This document shows positions 1 to 10,300 of a stretch of DNA of 64,000 bases, piece by piece. The first letter of the stretch is position 1, and every line of letters begins with the position of its first letter. The notes beneath the pieces are model-generated. The model had not been told where the DNA came from and searched no databases. It saw only the letters and a list, made by a program, of their open reading frames with translations. Origin of the DNA: a bacterium (GTDB taxonomy: Bacteria; Planctomycetota; UBA1135; UBA2386); assembly GCA_030432695.1 (NCBI GenBank), contig JAUILN010000003.1, positions 124,001-188,000 on the forward strand, read 5' to 3'. The position numbers and the translations under genes were made by a program.

Positions 1-1363
1 CGGCATCTCGGAGCACCACCCGGACCGGGCGGTAGGTCGACAGGTCCCGCGTGAGTTCCGTGGCTCGTGCGAGCGAGGCGAGGTGGAGCACGCGCGACGG
101 TGCGAGGCCGTCGTGCGTCCAGCGGTTGCGTATCGACTCCGGAACACGGCAGGCGACCTCCAGGTACTGCGCGTCTGCGGGCATCCCGGGGACCGACCAG
201 CGGCCTTCCGCGTCGGTTGTCGCCAGGAAGCGACGGCGCAGGTGGGTCCAGCTGTTGTCGCGCGCATTCATCCTGCACGTCGCCGTGACCAGCAGGTCGA
301 CGCCGGCCAGAGGTTCGCCCGGTCCGGCGACGAGGCTGCCGGTCCAAGGCTCGGCTGCGGCCAGCGTGAAGTGCAGCGCGTCGACCCGTTCGGTGACCTG
401 CGCACCGTTGCAGAACACGTGCCCCTGCGCGTAGCCGGAGTGCGCGTCCATCCGACCTTCCGCCGAGGCGACGAACAAGACGCTCTGCGACCCACGCCGC
501 TCGTCGGGACCGAGAGGGTCGAACTCGAGCGGGAGACGAACGGTCAGTCGACCCTCGGCGTCCGTGTTGCCGCAACACCGCCATGCCTGGCGCTCGACGT
601 GCATCAGCAGGTCACTGGGCTCGACCCTGCGGAAGCCGTGGTAGGTCTGGTGACGCACCGTCGCGCCCGCGATCGGTCGACCGGCCGCGTCGCGGACCAG
701 GAGCGGGACGTCCACTGCTGGAGGGACCGTCACCACGACGCGGTCCGACTCGAACTGGTGGCCGGTCGAGCGGCGCACGTAAACGAAGGGTTCCCCATGC
801 CGGTCCAGCAACAGGAGGTCCACCTCACCCGCGGGAAGCGGAGGTAGCACGAATGCGTCGTCCTCTGCGGGTGGGAGCCATTCGTCCGGAATGTCGGGGT
901 GGTCGTGCGCGATGAGCACGGAGAACGGGCGCAGCTCGTCCCAGTCGGGCGGAGCGACGATCTTCAGGCTCAGGGCCGGTTGCGGGTCCGTGGCCACGAG
1001 CTCGATCAGCGCACCGGGCACCACGTCGTGACGGAGTTCGGTGCGGAGCCATCGACCGTCGTTGGCCGGCTTGTACGCCCACGCCGAGTAGTCGAGACCG
1101 GAGAGGATGCTGGCGCGGAAGATCCCGGCCTGGTTCGTGGTCACACCGACTCCGTGGTGCTCGCCCAACTCGCGGGCCTGAGGTGTGGTGTGCGCGCAGA
1201 GCACCACGGTTGCGTCCGCCCATGGCTCGCCGTCCGCACCGACGACGCGGTCGGCCACCCGAACGCTCGGCTCGGGCCTCGGCGTCCCCGACTCGGCTTC
1301 CTGTGTGGCGAGCGGCGCGGGCGCGATCAGAAGCGCGAGCAGGAGGGCATGCGCATGGCTCAT
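1..1363 (-). CDS. Secreted carboxypeptidase-regulatory-like repeat protein, C-terminus cut off
   Basis: The minus-strand frame is open from the ATG at 1363 to the window edge, so the C-terminus lies outside. The N-terminus is a signal peptide (MSHAHALLLALLIAPAPLA). After it come Ig-like carboxypeptidase-regulatory segments, recognised by phrases such as RVVGADGEPWADATV, VRDAAGRPIAGATVRH and ATTDAEGRWSVPG. These beta-sandwich modules usually sit in exported proteins; no catalytic residues are visible. An ATG 9 bases upstream (1372) is possible, but AGGA lies 8 nt before 1363 and favours the inner start. The same module type forms the C-terminal parts of the sigma-factor fusions further along, but this protein has no sigma domain in the visible part. 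Function unknown; exported location is inferred. Confidence 0.8.
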   Translation of the reverse strand, partial: MSHAHALLLALLIAPAPLATQEAESGTPRPEPSVRVADRVVGADGEPWADATVVLCAHTTPQARELGEHHGVGVTTNQAGIFRASILSGLDYSAWAYKPANDGRWLRTELRHDVVPGALIELVATDPQPALSLKIVAPPDWDELRPFSVLIAHDHPDIPDEWLPPAEDDAFVLPPLPAGEVDLLLLDRHGEPFVYVRRSTGHQFESDRVVVTVPPAVDVPLLVRDAAGRPIAGATVRHQTYHGFRRVEPSDLLMHVERQAWRCCGNTDAEGRLTVRLPLEFDPLGPDERRGSQSVLFVASAEGRMDAHSGYAQGHVFCNGAQVTERVDALHFTLAAAEPWTGSLVAGPGEPLAGVDLLVTATCRMNARDNSWTHLRRRFLATTDAEGRWSVPGMPADAQYLEVACRVPESIRNRWTHDGLAPSRVLHLASLARATELTRDLSTYRPVRVVLRDA

Positions 1364-1796
1364 CGGGTCCATCCTTGATCCGGCGTCCGGCACCGAAGAT
1401 CGGCAGTCGCGAGGGATGTCGAGGGTCTCGTCGGCCGAACCCCACGGAACGGAGACTCTGCACCTGCCGGGCCGATCGTCCGGTGCGCGACGCCGGGCTC
1501 GAAGGGCCTCCTTCGAGGAGCCGTGCAGGTGGTCATGTTATCCATGATCGGGTGCCGGTCCCGGCCTTGCCTGCCGAGCTGGGATCGAACTCTCGTTGGT
1601 TCCTTCGCGCCTGTGCGTCCGGCCGGCCAAAGGGTGAACGGTTCGACCCGGCCAGGCCGGTCACCCCTCGGCGCCACTCGAGCACCAGGAGGAACTCATC
1701 ATCTGCACATCTCGACCCGGCCGAGATGTTCAGGACATGGGCGCGGACCTGCTCGGTGGGCGGCGTCTCCGTCGCGGACGGTCGGAGCCCGCATGG
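1364..1796. other. Intergenic region between divergent genes
   Basis: About 430 bases separate the two divergent starts. It contains the short core copy of the palindromic repeat (1707-1729) and ends at a -10-like box (1797-1802). No convincing protein or RNA gene is visible; open frames here have the biased composition of shadow frames. Confidence 0.5.
1707..1729. repeat. Core copy of the palindromic repeat
   Basis: Perfect 8-bp arms ACATCTCG and CGAGATGT flank the 7-base centre ACCCGGC. The centre and arms match the middle of the 37-bp elements at 3194, 3269 and 51150, but the outer GGGGTTA/TAACCCC arms are missing. It lies 80 bases before the start of the DUF6288-like gene. Confidence 0.8.
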
Positions 1797-1802
1797 TAGC
1801 GT
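1797..1802 (+). promoter_or_regulatory. -10-like box just before the start codon
   Basis: TAGCGT ends 7 nt before the ATG at 1810. If transcription starts about 7 nt downstream of a -10 box, the mRNA would begin at or next to the start codon (leaderless). No Shine-Dalgarno-like sequence competes. Inferred from position and from similar boxes at four other genes in the window. Confidence 0.4.
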
Positions 1803-1809
1803 CTCGGGG

Positions 1810-3201
1810 ATGCAGGTCCGGACGATCCTCGCCGTACTCCTGTCGGTCGCGGCGGCAGACGCCCAGCACCAGGAGATCTTCCCGCTGGGACCACTCGGTG
1901 GCCTGGCGAAAGTCGTGGAGGCGGAGGTATTCGCCGAACTCACCGCGGTCGACGAGGGTGGGCCTCTGGCGCGCGCGGGGCTGGTGGTGGGTGACCGGAT
2001 CGTCGCGGTTGGTGGGATGCCGTTCGTCGCGCACACGCGGCGGATCGACGACGGCGGAACGGGCCCGCAGCGGGCGTTGGGCGAAGCGGTCGACGACGCG
2101 ATGGGGAGCGTCGAGGAGGTCGGGGCGGTCGCGGTGACGGTGACGGTCGCGCGAGACGACCAGGCTCTCGACCTGCATTTGGCCTTGCCGGTGCGGCCTG
2201 CGCTGGGTGCGGCCGATCCCGGGGCGGCGCGTCGTGCGCTGCGGTCCGCCGCGGCCGCGCAACTGCTCGCGGCGCAGCGCGACGACGGCGGCCTGCGCAG
2301 CCGGGTCGGGTTGACGGGCCATCGGGTGCTGTCGGCGTGGGCGCTGCTGGCCCTGCTTGCGCACGACGACGACGCGCAGCGCGCAGCCCGCGATCGGCTG
2401 GCGGGTTGGCTGCGTGGTCCCGAGGGTCGTGCCTGGTTGCCGGCCGACTTCTCGCAGGGGCCCGATGGTCTCGACAACTGGGCGCTGGCGTCGACCGCGA
2501 TCGCGCTCGCCGAGCACGCGCTCGACTGCGACGACGAGGAGCAGCGGAAGACAGACCTGGCGGTCCTCGCCCACTGCAATGCCGGCCTCGTGGCGCGGAT
2601 GACCGACGACGGCCTGTTCGGGCACGCCACCACCGCCGGCTACGACGGCAAGGGCTTCAACGTGATCAATGCGCAGGCGCAGCTCGCCTGGTCGCTCGGT
2701 GCCGCGGCCGGAGTGCCGATCGATGCCGAGGCCTTCGCGCGCTCGGAGGCGCAGCTCGCGCAGTCGCTCGACCCGGATGGCGGGGTCCGCTACTGGACGA
2801 TGAAGGGCACCGGGACCGGCGATGCCTCGTTGCGCACCAGCGCCTTCGCGCTGTCGCTCGGCCTCACCGGCCGTCTCCCCGAAGTACGCGCGAAGCTGCT
2901 CGCCTACCTCGATACCCACGCCGCCCGGGCCCGCGAAGCGCATGCGGTCGGCTCGCTCGGCATGCTGCTCCAGGCGCCGGCGCTACGCGCGTGGGACCGC
3001 GCCGCCTACGAGCGCTTCCTCGCCGAGTGGCGTTGGTACCTCACGCTGATGTGGTGCCCCGACGACCGCATCGCCTACATCGGCGGCAAGGGCAACAACG
3101 GCGGCGACGACTACCTGGACCGCTCCCTGATCGCCGCGGTCCTCGCCCTGCAACTCCTCGCCGTCGACGAGCAGCACCTCCACCTCTCCATGGGGGGTTA
3201 A
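1810..3201 (+). CDS. Exported PDZ and alpha-toroid protein (DUF6288-like)
   Basis: 463 residues. A signal peptide (MQVRTILAVLLSVAAADA) is followed by LGPLGGLAK and a PDZ-like segment (about residues 35-110) with the loop GPLARAGLVVGDRIVAVGG. The rest, from about residue 135, is helix-rich with repeated Ala/Leu helices and glycine turns (GFNVINAQAQLAWSLG, DPDGGVRYWTMKGTGTGDAS), as in alpha/alpha toroids. This order matches DUF6288 proteins of Planctomycetota as I know them. The open frame extends far upstream, but the ATG at 1810 is chosen because it begins the signal peptide and has a -10-like box just before it. The TAA stop (3199-3201) lies inside a palindromic repeat. Role unknown; periplasmic or surface location is inferred. 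Confidence 0.8.
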   Translation: MQVRTILAVLLSVAAADAQHQEIFPLGPLGGLAKVVEAEVFAELTAVDEGGPLARAGLVVGDRIVAVGGMPFVAHTRRIDDGGTGPQRALGEAVDDAMGSVEEVGAVAVTVTVARDDQALDLHLALPVRPALGAADPGAARRALRSAAAAQLLAAQRDDGGLRSRVGLTGHRVLSAWALLALLAHDDDAQRAARDRLAGWLRGPEGRAWLPADFSQGPDGLDNWALASTAIALAEHALDCDDEEQRKTDLAVLAHCNAGLVARMTDDGLFGHATTAGYDGKGFNVINAQAQLAWSLGAAAGVPIDAEAFARSEAQLAQSLDPDGGVRYWTMKGTGTGDASLRTSAFALSLGLTGRLPEVRAKLLAYLDTHAARAREAHAVGSLGMLLQAPALRAWDRAAYERFLAEWRWYLTLMWCPDDRIAYIGGKGNNGGDDYLDRSLIAAVLALQLLAVDEQHLHLSMGG

Positions 3202-3230
3202 CATCTCGACCCGGCCGAGTTGTCAACCCC
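3194..3230. repeat. 37-bp palindromic repeat, copy A
   Basis: Starts GGGGTTAACA, has centre CTCGACCCGGCCGAG, and ends TGTCAACCCC. It contains the stop codon of the upstream DUF6288-like gene. It is an inverted near-copy (36 of 37 bases) of the element at 3269-3305, 38 bases away. Confidence 0.85.
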
Positions 3231-3268
3231 TGAAGCTCGCTGCCGAATCGCCCGCATCTCCTTCGGAG

Positions 3269-3305
3269 GGGGTTAACAACTCGGCCGGGTCGAGATGTTA
3301 ACCCC
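3269..3305. repeat. 37-bp palindromic repeat, copy B (inverted)
   Basis: Starts GGGGTTAACA, has centre CTCGGCCGGGTCGAG, and ends TGTTAACCCC, so the asymmetric centre is opposite to copy A. It ends 14 bases beyond the stop of the minus-strand sigma-factor fusion. Together with copy A it could form a long stem between the two convergent genes. Confidence 0.85.
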
Positions 3306-3319
3306 TCTGTTTCGCTCGT

Positions 3320-6300
3320 TCACTCGAGGGGGAGGACCAGCTCGTCGTCGGCGGCGAAGGTCTTGCGGGTGATCTCTTCCATGTTCCGATCGAAGAGGAT
3401 CACCGTGAACGCGCGGCCGTCGGTCGGGGTGCGGACGCGCATCGTGGTCTCGCGGGCCTTGGTCGGCGGCATGGAGGCTCCGCCGTCGAAGACGCCGTCG
3501 GCGTCGAGGATGCGGGCCGTGAACATTGCCTCGTCTTCGCTCGACCGTCGGATCGTGAGCGCCCGCTCGGGACGGTCGTCGATCGGCAGTTCGACCCGCG
3601 CGGTCTCGCCGCTGCGCACGGTGACCGGCACGCACCGGCTGCGCTGCGAGCCGACGGCGTGCAGCACGTAGCGACCCGGAGGGATCGGTTCGAGTGTCGC
3701 CCGTCCCTCGGAATCGGGTTCGACGTGGCTGCGGAAGGAGCCGTCGGGCCGCGTGAGCTGGATCCCGCTGTAGCTCCGCTCGCCGACCTCGTAGCCGAGC
3801 TGGACCTCGATCCGGCCTGGCTCCGCGAGGTGGACCTGCCCGATGTCGATGCGCTGATGCGGCTCCAGCCGCCACGCACCGAGGTCCACGTCGCCGAGCC
3901 GTCCGGCGTCCGTGGTCAGTCGTACCGCGCGCGGCGGCAGGGGACCGATCGCGAACGCGCCGGTCTCGGCGTCGCAGTCGTGGAAGTAGCCGAAGTTGTC
4001 GTGCCTCAGGGTCAGCTGTGCGCCGACCAGGGGTTCTCCGCCCGGCCCGAGGACCGCCCCGCGGATCCATGCGCTTGGCAGCTCCGCTTCGTCGACCACG
4101 ATCTCGAGGGCCTCTCCGCCGGGTGTCGCGTCACCCGCCGCGTGGCAGGCGATGAAGTCGCTGCCCGGCGCGTAGACCTCGACGCGGTGCACCTCGTTCT
4201 TCAGACCGCCGAGTTCGAAGCGACCTTCGGCGTCGGTCTTCGCATTGCCCCAGTGGCGCGCGGTCATGTCGAGGTTCTTGGCGTGCACGCGGTAGCCGAC
4301 GCGCGGCGTGCCGAGTGCGTCCACCACCCGGCCGGAGATCGTCGGGATGGCTTCGAGCACCGGGTCCCATCGGCCGACCTCGCCGGGTGCGAGAGTCAAC
4401 GTGGTGCTGGCTCGGCCTGCGTCCTTGTGGTCGATCCGGAGCGAGACGCGGCCCGGTTTCAGGCTGTCGAGTCGGAACCGACCATCGGCCCCGGACTCGG
4501 TGCGGCAGTAGCCGAAGTCGGCGTAGCGCTCGTCGCCGGCGATGATCCGGACCTTGGCCGGTGCGCCATCGGCACCGACGACCCGGCCTTCGACCACCGC
4601 GTGGTCCGGCAGCACGACCTCCGTAGCCGTGTCCTCGCCCGCCTCGATCTCCACGTCGGCGACCACCTCGCCGTGGTCCAGTGCGCGCACCCGGACCCTC
4701 GCACGCCCGGGTGGGAGACCGTCGAGGACGAAGCGACCCTGGGCGTCGGTGGCCAGCCAGGGATGCGGTGCTGTGACGGCCCGCGGCGAACCGACGTGTT
4801 CGCCCACGAGCTGGTCGGCGTCGGTCGTGTTCACGTGCGCACCGCTCGAACCATGCTGGATGCGCGCACCATGGATCGGCTCTCCGGTGTCGTCGACGAC
4901 GCGCCCGATCAGGCGCCCCGCAGGACCCCGCAGCGGGATCGTCACCTCCTCGGTCTGCCCGGCATCGAGCGGGATCAGGAAGTAGTGCGACGGCACGTGC
5001 CCCGGCGCGCGCGCGCCGATGTAGCACGCGGCGCCGAACGGGATCTCGAAGCGACCCTGCGCATCCGCGGTCGCCACCGCGAAGCAACTGCTGTGATTGA
5101 AGTACTGCGACGTGAGGATCGTCGCGCCCGCTACCGGCCGGCCCTCGTGGTCCACGACGCGTCCCGTGAGCGTGGCGTGGCGCCCGACCGCGATCTCGGC
5201 GAGGACCTCCTCACCCGCCTCGGTGATCTCGACGTCGACGGACTCGTGGTCGGTGCGGACGTCGACCTTGCCGACGAGCACGCGCTCGAGCAGCACCTCG
5301 CCGGCGAGGTCGCTGACCCCTTCCACTCGGTTCATGTGCGGATTGCCCGCATCCCAGCGGTAGGCGCTCACGCCGACGCCGGCCGCGGGCGTGCCGTGGT
5401 CCTTCCAGGTCAGCCGCACGCGCACCTGGCCGTAGCGGCGGCCGCCCTCCGCGGGAGCGGGGGAGGGCTCGACCGCCACGCGAAGCGCCTCGTCTGCGGT
5501 TCCAGACTCGGAGGTCCCGTCGTTCGCCGGGAGTCCCGCATCGGCGCTGCGCGGATCGGCGGGTTCGCGGGCCTCCGCGCCAGGGTCGCCGTGAGGCGGC
5601 GCTCCGCCGTCCCACAACATCCACGTGGTAGCAGCGACGGCCACGAGAGCGACGATCGATAGAGCGAGCTTCTTCATGAGCAGAGTGGTTCCGATCGAGG
5701 CGACGAGGACGGTTGCCGCGGCTCCTGCCGTCGCCGGCAGTGCGAGCCGCGCCGCCTCGAGGACGGCACTGCGGACCGCCGCGGGGACCTGCGCCGACGC
5801 GGCGCCGAGTGACAGGCCGACCGCCAGAAGCGAGCCCGCCAGCCCCGGCCCGAGCCGTTCGCGCAGCAGTGCCAACCCGCGCGACAACTGCACCCGCACC
5901 GTCACCGGCGCGCGCTCCAGCGTCGCGGCGATCTCGTGCGGCGCGAGGCCGTGTTGCAGCGCGAGGCGCAGCACCGGGCGGTAGGTCTCGGGCAGCGCGT
6001 GCAGTTCGCGCTCCACCGCGGCGACCAGCTCGCGGCGCTCGGCGGCGGTCAGCGGGTCCTCGGCGGTGAGTCGATCCAGCGACTCCTCGATCCGCCCCGG
6101 ATCGGGGATCCGCGCGCCGTCGCGGCGCTGGCGGCGGACGCGGTTGTGCAGGATGCCGGTGAGCCAGGGCAGCGCCTCGCGGGGCGGGGCCTCACGGCCG
6201 TCGCCACGCGCCTCGATCACCGCGAGGAAGGTCTCCTGCAGCGCGTCCTCGGCGCGGGCGGCGTCGCCGAGCAGGTGCAGGGCCACTCGCCACAGGGGCT

Positions 6301-6406
6301 CGGCGGCGGTGTCGAACAGCTCGGCCAGCGCCTCGGGCGCACCGCTCGCGAGGTAGCGGCGCAGCGCGTGGTCGGCGGTCGGTCCCGGGTCGCTGGGCAT
6401 CGGCAT
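3320..6406 (-). CDS. ECF sigma factor fused to a membrane anchor and Ig-like regulatory repeats
   Basis: 1028 residues. Residues 22-95 look like sigma-70 region 2 (EDALQETFLAVIEARG) and 128-184 like region 4 with its helix-turn-helix (LPETYRPVLRLALQHGL, PHEIAATLERAPVTVRVQLS). Two hydrophobic stretches follow (about 224-244 and 246-265). The remainder has at least six carboxypeptidase-regulatory-like modules, each with a phrase such as GRVVDHEGRPVAGA. An ECF sigma factor is normally under 250 residues, so most of this protein is extension. The likely topology is sigma domain inside and repeats outside, which suggests direct coupling of an envelope signal to transcription (inference). No separate anti-sigma gene is adjacent. 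A second ATG at 6400 has AGGA 5 nt upstream and may be the true start. Confidence 0.88.
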   Translation of the reverse strand: MPMPSDPGPTADHALRRYLASGAPEALAELFDTAAEPLWRVALHLLGDAARAEDALQETFLAVIEARGDGREAPPREALPWLTGILHNRVRRQRRDGARIPDPGRIEESLDRLTAEDPLTAAERRELVAAVERELHALPETYRPVLRLALQHGLAPHEIAATLERAPVTVRVQLSRGLALLRERLGPGLAGSLLAVGLSLGAASAQVPAAVRSAVLEAARLALPATAGAAATVLVASIGTTLLMKKLALSIVALVAVAATTWMLWDGGAPPHGDPGAEAREPADPRSADAGLPANDGTSESGTADEALRVAVEPSPAPAEGGRRYGQVRVRLTWKDHGTPAAGVGVSAYRWDAGNPHMNRVEGVSDLAGEVLLERVLVGKVDVRTDHESVDVEITEAGEEVLAEIAVGRHATLTGRVVDHEGRPVAGATILTSQYFNHSSCFAVATADAQGRFEIPFGAACYIGARAPGHVPSHYFLIPLDAGQTEEVTIPLRGPAGRLIGRVVDDTGEPIHGARIQHGSSGAHVNTTDADQLVGEHVGSPRAVTAPHPWLATDAQGRFVLDGLPPGRARVRVRALDHGEVVADVEIEAGEDTATEVVLPDHAVVEGRVVGADGAPAKVRIIAGDERYADFGYCRTESGADGRFRLDSLKPGRVSLRIDHKDAGRASTTLTLAPGEVGRWDPVLEAIPTISGRVVDALGTPRVGYRVHAKNLDMTARHWGNAKTDAEGRFELGGLKNEVHRVEVYAPGSDFIACHAAGDATPGGEALEIVVDEAELPSAWIRGAVLGPGGEPLVGAQLTLRHDNFGYFHDCDAETGAFAIGPLPPRAVRLTTDAGRLGDVDLGAWRLEPHQRIDIGQVHLAEPGRIEVQLGYEVGERSYSGIQLTRPDGSFRSHVEPDSEGRATLEPIPPGRYVLHAVGSQRSRCVPVTVRSGETARVELPIDDRPERALTIRRSSEDEAMFTARILDADGVFDGGASMPPTKARETTMRVRTPTDGRAFTVILFDRNMEEITRKTFAADDELVLPLE

Positions 6407-6460
6407 CCTGGCACCCGGGCCGGATCGCGCGTTACACGGAATCCGCGCGGACTTCGCGGA

Positions 6461-7120
6461 CTACCGCGGCTGCGGCACGACCCGCAGGTACGGCTTCAGC
6501 GTCTTCCAGCCGTTCGGGAAGCGCTCCTTCGCCTCCGCGTCCGACAAGGCCGGGACGATGATCACGTCGCCGCCCTGCTTCCAGTTGGCCGGCGTGGCGA
6601 CCTTGTGCTTCGCGGTGAGCTGGATCGAGTCGAGGGCGCGCAGGATCTCGTCGAAGTTGCGGCCGGTGCTCATCGGATAGGTGAGCATCAGCTTGATCTG
6701 CTTGTCCGGGCCGATCACGAACACCGTGCGGACGGTCGCGTTGGTGGCCGCGGTCCGACCCTCGGCGGTTCCCGAGACGTCGGTCTGGAGCATGTTGTAG
6801 AGCTTGGCTACCTCGAGCCGGGTGTCGGCGATGATCGGGTAGTTCGGCGCGATGCCCTGGGTCTCCTCGATGTCCTTGGCCCACGCCTCGTGGTCGTCGG
6901 TCGAATCGATGCTCAGGCCGATCACCTTGGTGTTGCGGCGTTCGAACTCCGGCGCGAGCCGGGCCATCGCGCCGAGTTCGGTGGTGCACACCGGAGTGAA
7001 GTCCTTGGGGTGCGAGAACAGGATCGCGTAACCGTCGCCGATCCACTCGTGGAAGCGGATCGGACCCTGGGTGGTGTCGGCCTGGAAGTCGGGGGCGGTG
7101 TCGTTGATGCGCAGCGTCAT
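6461..7120 (-). CDS. 1-Cys peroxiredoxin (Prx6-type)
   Basis: 219 residues, the normal length of the family. The active site HPKDFTPVCTTE places the peroxidatic cysteine at residue 45, the only cysteine in the protein, so it is a 1-Cys enzyme. The family reduces hydrogen peroxide and organic hydroperoxides with an external thiol donor. The C-terminal arm typical of Prx6 is present (VATPANWKQGGDVIIVP). No signal peptide, so cytoplasmic. It lies alone between two sigma-factor fusions on the same strand, about 50 bases before one and over 200 bases after the other; no oxidative-stress partner gene is next to it. Confidence 0.95.
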   Translation of the reverse strand: MTLRINDTAPDFQADTTQGPIRFHEWIGDGYAILFSHPKDFTPVCTTELGAMARLAPEFERRNTKVIGLSIDSTDDHEAWAKDIEETQGIAPNYPIIADTRLEVAKLYNMLQTDVSGTAEGRTAATNATVRTVFVIGPDKQIKLMLTYPMSTGRNFDEILRALDSIQLTAKHKVATPANWKQGGDVIIVPALSDAEAKERFPNGWKTLKPYLRVVPQPR

Positions 7121-7344
7121 GGCTCGTGGTCTCGGGGGGAGGGGTCGTGGAAGTGGGGCCGCTCGTCATGCACATGCGATCGCGGCGTGCCTTCCACAGC
7201 GGGAGGTCGGTCCGCTACCGAACGTCCGTGGTGCGCGTTCGGATCCTCACGAGCGGTGTCCGCGCGCAGGAGCGTAGCGCGCGACGGATCCACCCCCAGG
7301 TGGGGCGGGACCGGCCCGAGGAGGTTTGCCCGAGCCCTGCGCGA

Positions 7345-10300
7345 TCAATCGACCTTCGGGCCGCGGCGGACCGTGATGGTGGTCTCGGGCTCGCTCAGCG
7401 TGATGCTCGGCGGGTCGGCGCGGTAGTAGTCGCCGTCGAGGAACAGGTAGAGGTCGTAGGTGGTGGCGTGGGCCAGCGAGAGCTGAACCCGGTCGCCGGT
7501 GGTGGCGGAGGAGGGGCCGGTGTGGACGTTCGGCAGGCGGGCCTGCAGACCGACCATCTGGTTGTCCTTCAACCGCAGGTCGTCGGCGTAGTGGGCGTTG
7601 ATCACGTAACGGCGGGTCACCGTGAAGCGGCCCTCGAACGGCATCGACCCTGCAGGCACGTCGATCTCGGTCTCCTCCAGGTCGGCGAACGACGACATCA
7701 GGCGGACCTCGTAGCGCCCGGCACCGATTCGCGTGAAGCGCACGCAGCCCTGCGCATCGGTGCTCTCGACGAGCGCGACCGTGAAGGGGGTTTCGGCGCC
7801 CGCGAACTTCAGCAGCACATTGGAGTCGGTGACGGGCCGGCCCTGCTCGTCGACCAGGGTCAGTTCGGCGCTTCCGGTCCGGATGTCGCCGTGCACGTCC
7901 GCACCGCGGCCCGCCAGGATGTCGACCGACCACAAGTGGAGGACGTCGCCGTCGTCGCGGTCTGCCACCCCGAGGACCTGCTTGCCGGGCTTCAGGTCGG
8001 CGAACACGAACCGACCCTCGGCATCGGTCTCGATCCGATCGCTGGTCTCCCAGCCCCAGTCCATCCAGGTGTCGTCCGAGTCGTCGTACGTGGCGTCGCG
8101 CCGCAGGATCGGGTAGCCCACCGCGGGCTCGCCATCGACCCGCACCACGCCGGTCACGTAGCCGAGCGTCGGATCCGCGCCGCCGATCTGGAACACCACG
8201 TCCTGGCTGCGTCCCGCCGTGACCTGGATCTCGCGTTCTTGGATCCCCGACTCACGGAACCAGATGTTCGACCGCGACCGCGCCTTCTGGATGGCGCGCT
8301 CCAGGGTCAGTGGTTCGCGGGAGCGCTCGAACAGCTCGACGTAGTAGCGGCCTTCGGGGACGCTTTCGCAGCCGAAGCGCCCCTCGGCGTCGGGGAGCAG
8401 CACGCGGCGGAACGGGGGGACGTCGACCGTGTCGTCACCGAACGTCGGCTGGCGCAGGACGACCTGGAAGTCGCCGACCTTCCGCATCGAGACCGGACCG
8501 ACCTCGATCCGGCCCTCGATCTTCCCGACTCCGCCCAGCTCGAGCGTGATCCGCCGCTGTTCCGGGTTCTCGCCGACTTTCGCGACCGCCATGCCGCTGC
8601 CATCGGGCGCGAACGCGGAGACCACCGAGAACGCCGCCACGCTGTCGAGCTCGACCTCGCCGCGCTCGTCGGTGCGGACCGGCGCCTCGGGGAGGTGCTC
8701 GTTCCAGATCGGCAGGCCGTAGTCGGTCGGCAGGATCGACTCGGCGTCGAGGTCGGTTACGTCCTGAACCAATACTGTTGCCCCGACGCACGGTCGACCG
8801 TCCGGGCGGCGCACGGCGATCGTCAGCGGTCGGCGTGGCAGCAGGTTCACGGTCAGCGGCCGTTCGCTCGGAAGGTTGGCGACGAAGATGCGCGGATGGA
8901 AATCTGGGTGGGTGATGCGGAAGGTCCACGCGCCGTGGGTCTTGGCCTCGGTGCGCAGCACGCCGCTCTCTGCGCTCGCCAGCGACACGCGGTGGAATGG
9001 ATCCCGTGCGACGAGACGTCCGAGTTCACCGAGCAGCGGAGTCGGCCGGGCCTCGATCTGGAACTCCGAGCCTTCGACGCCCTCGGCGCCCATCAGGCGG
9101 ATGGTCAACGCGCCGCGTGGCGGGAGCGGGATCTCCGGCTCCTCGCCGGGGGCGATCGGGCCGTGCAGGGTCCAGGGTTCGGTCGGGCCGCGACGGAACG
9201 CGACGAGGTGCGGGATGCGGTCGACTCCGTGGACCTCGAACAGCCCGTCGGAGTCGGTCGTCACCGTCGCTTCACACGGCGCGGCGCCCGTGAAGCCCAG
9301 CAAGCCGATCGGAGCGACCTTGACCTCGACGCCGGCCACGCCCTCGTCGGTCTCCGGGTCGAACACGAAGCCGGCGCAGAGTTCTCCGCGCGGCAGGGCG
9401 ATCACGCCTGCGTCGGTGGTCCTGCCGGAGGCCACGCGGAGCCCGTCGCTGCGCGCGACGCCGGCGTGGCTGCCGGCGGGTGGCCTGACCACGAGTAGCG
9501 GGTTGCCGTCGGAGACGCCACGGAGCACGAAGCGACCCGCGTCGTCGGTGTTGGTGCGCGCGAGCGGGAGCTGCTCCCACAGCGGGCGCACGCCCTCGCC
9601 GTCGAGCACCACCGCGGCGTGGTCGGGGCCGTCGGGGTCGGTCACCGGGTCGCGCCCGAGCACCGCGAGCGCACGCATGAGCCGGTACGGATACTCGGCC
9701 AGACCCTCGGGAGATGCTAGCTCGGTGGCGGTCGGGCGCGGCAGGGTCAACAGCGCGCCCTGCTCGAGCACGAAGCGATGCAGCGGGAACGCGGCGAGAG
9801 CCACCGCGGGGACCTGCGCCGCCAGCACCTCGGCGCCGGCCACCGGGTTGCCGGCTGCGTCGTGCACGATGCCGGTCACCTGGCCGCGGTCTTCCAGTCG
9901 GAACGTGCCGAGGTCGCTCCGCTCACCGGCCAGCACGGTCGCCTCGATCGAGACCAGTTGGCGAAGCGGGCCCTCGACGTCGGCGAGCAGCAGTGCGTCG
10001 GAACCGTTCGGCAACGAGTCGAAGACGAACTCGCCGTCGGCATCGGTCTCGGCCTCGCGCTGCGAGAAGGCCGGGGCGAGGAATAGCGCGCTCGGGTCGA
10101 AGGCGAACAGGCGGACCTTGGCCTTGGCCAGTGGCGCACCACTCGGATCGACGAGGCGGCCGCGGTAGCCGCCGAGGCGTGCCGGGTCGGTGTGCCTTCC
10201 GAGGGCTCCGGAGTCCGCGTCGTCGACGAGGCTGCGTCCGGCCTCCGCGGTGGTCGTGCCGGCACCCGGGTCGCCGGCGAGGCGGTTCGTTCCTGGATCC

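Noticed and set aside
83..847. Long plus-strand frame opposite the first repeat protein
   Set aside because: Arg/His-rich shadow composition; the minus-strand frame has a signal peptide and clear repeat motifs.
1570..1600. Another T-loop-like GTTCGATCC on the minus strand
   Set aside because: The flanking bases do not pair and no cloverleaf can be drawn.
1533..2633. Minus-strand frame of over 360 codons opposite the DUF6288-like gene
   Set aside because: Ser/Ala/Arg-rich antisense of a high-GC gene with no motif; the plus strand encodes a signal peptide and PDZ-like domain.
3320..6406. Splitting the sigma factor and the repeat part into two genes
   Set aside because: The frame is continuous without an internal start signal, and two other loci show the same architecture.
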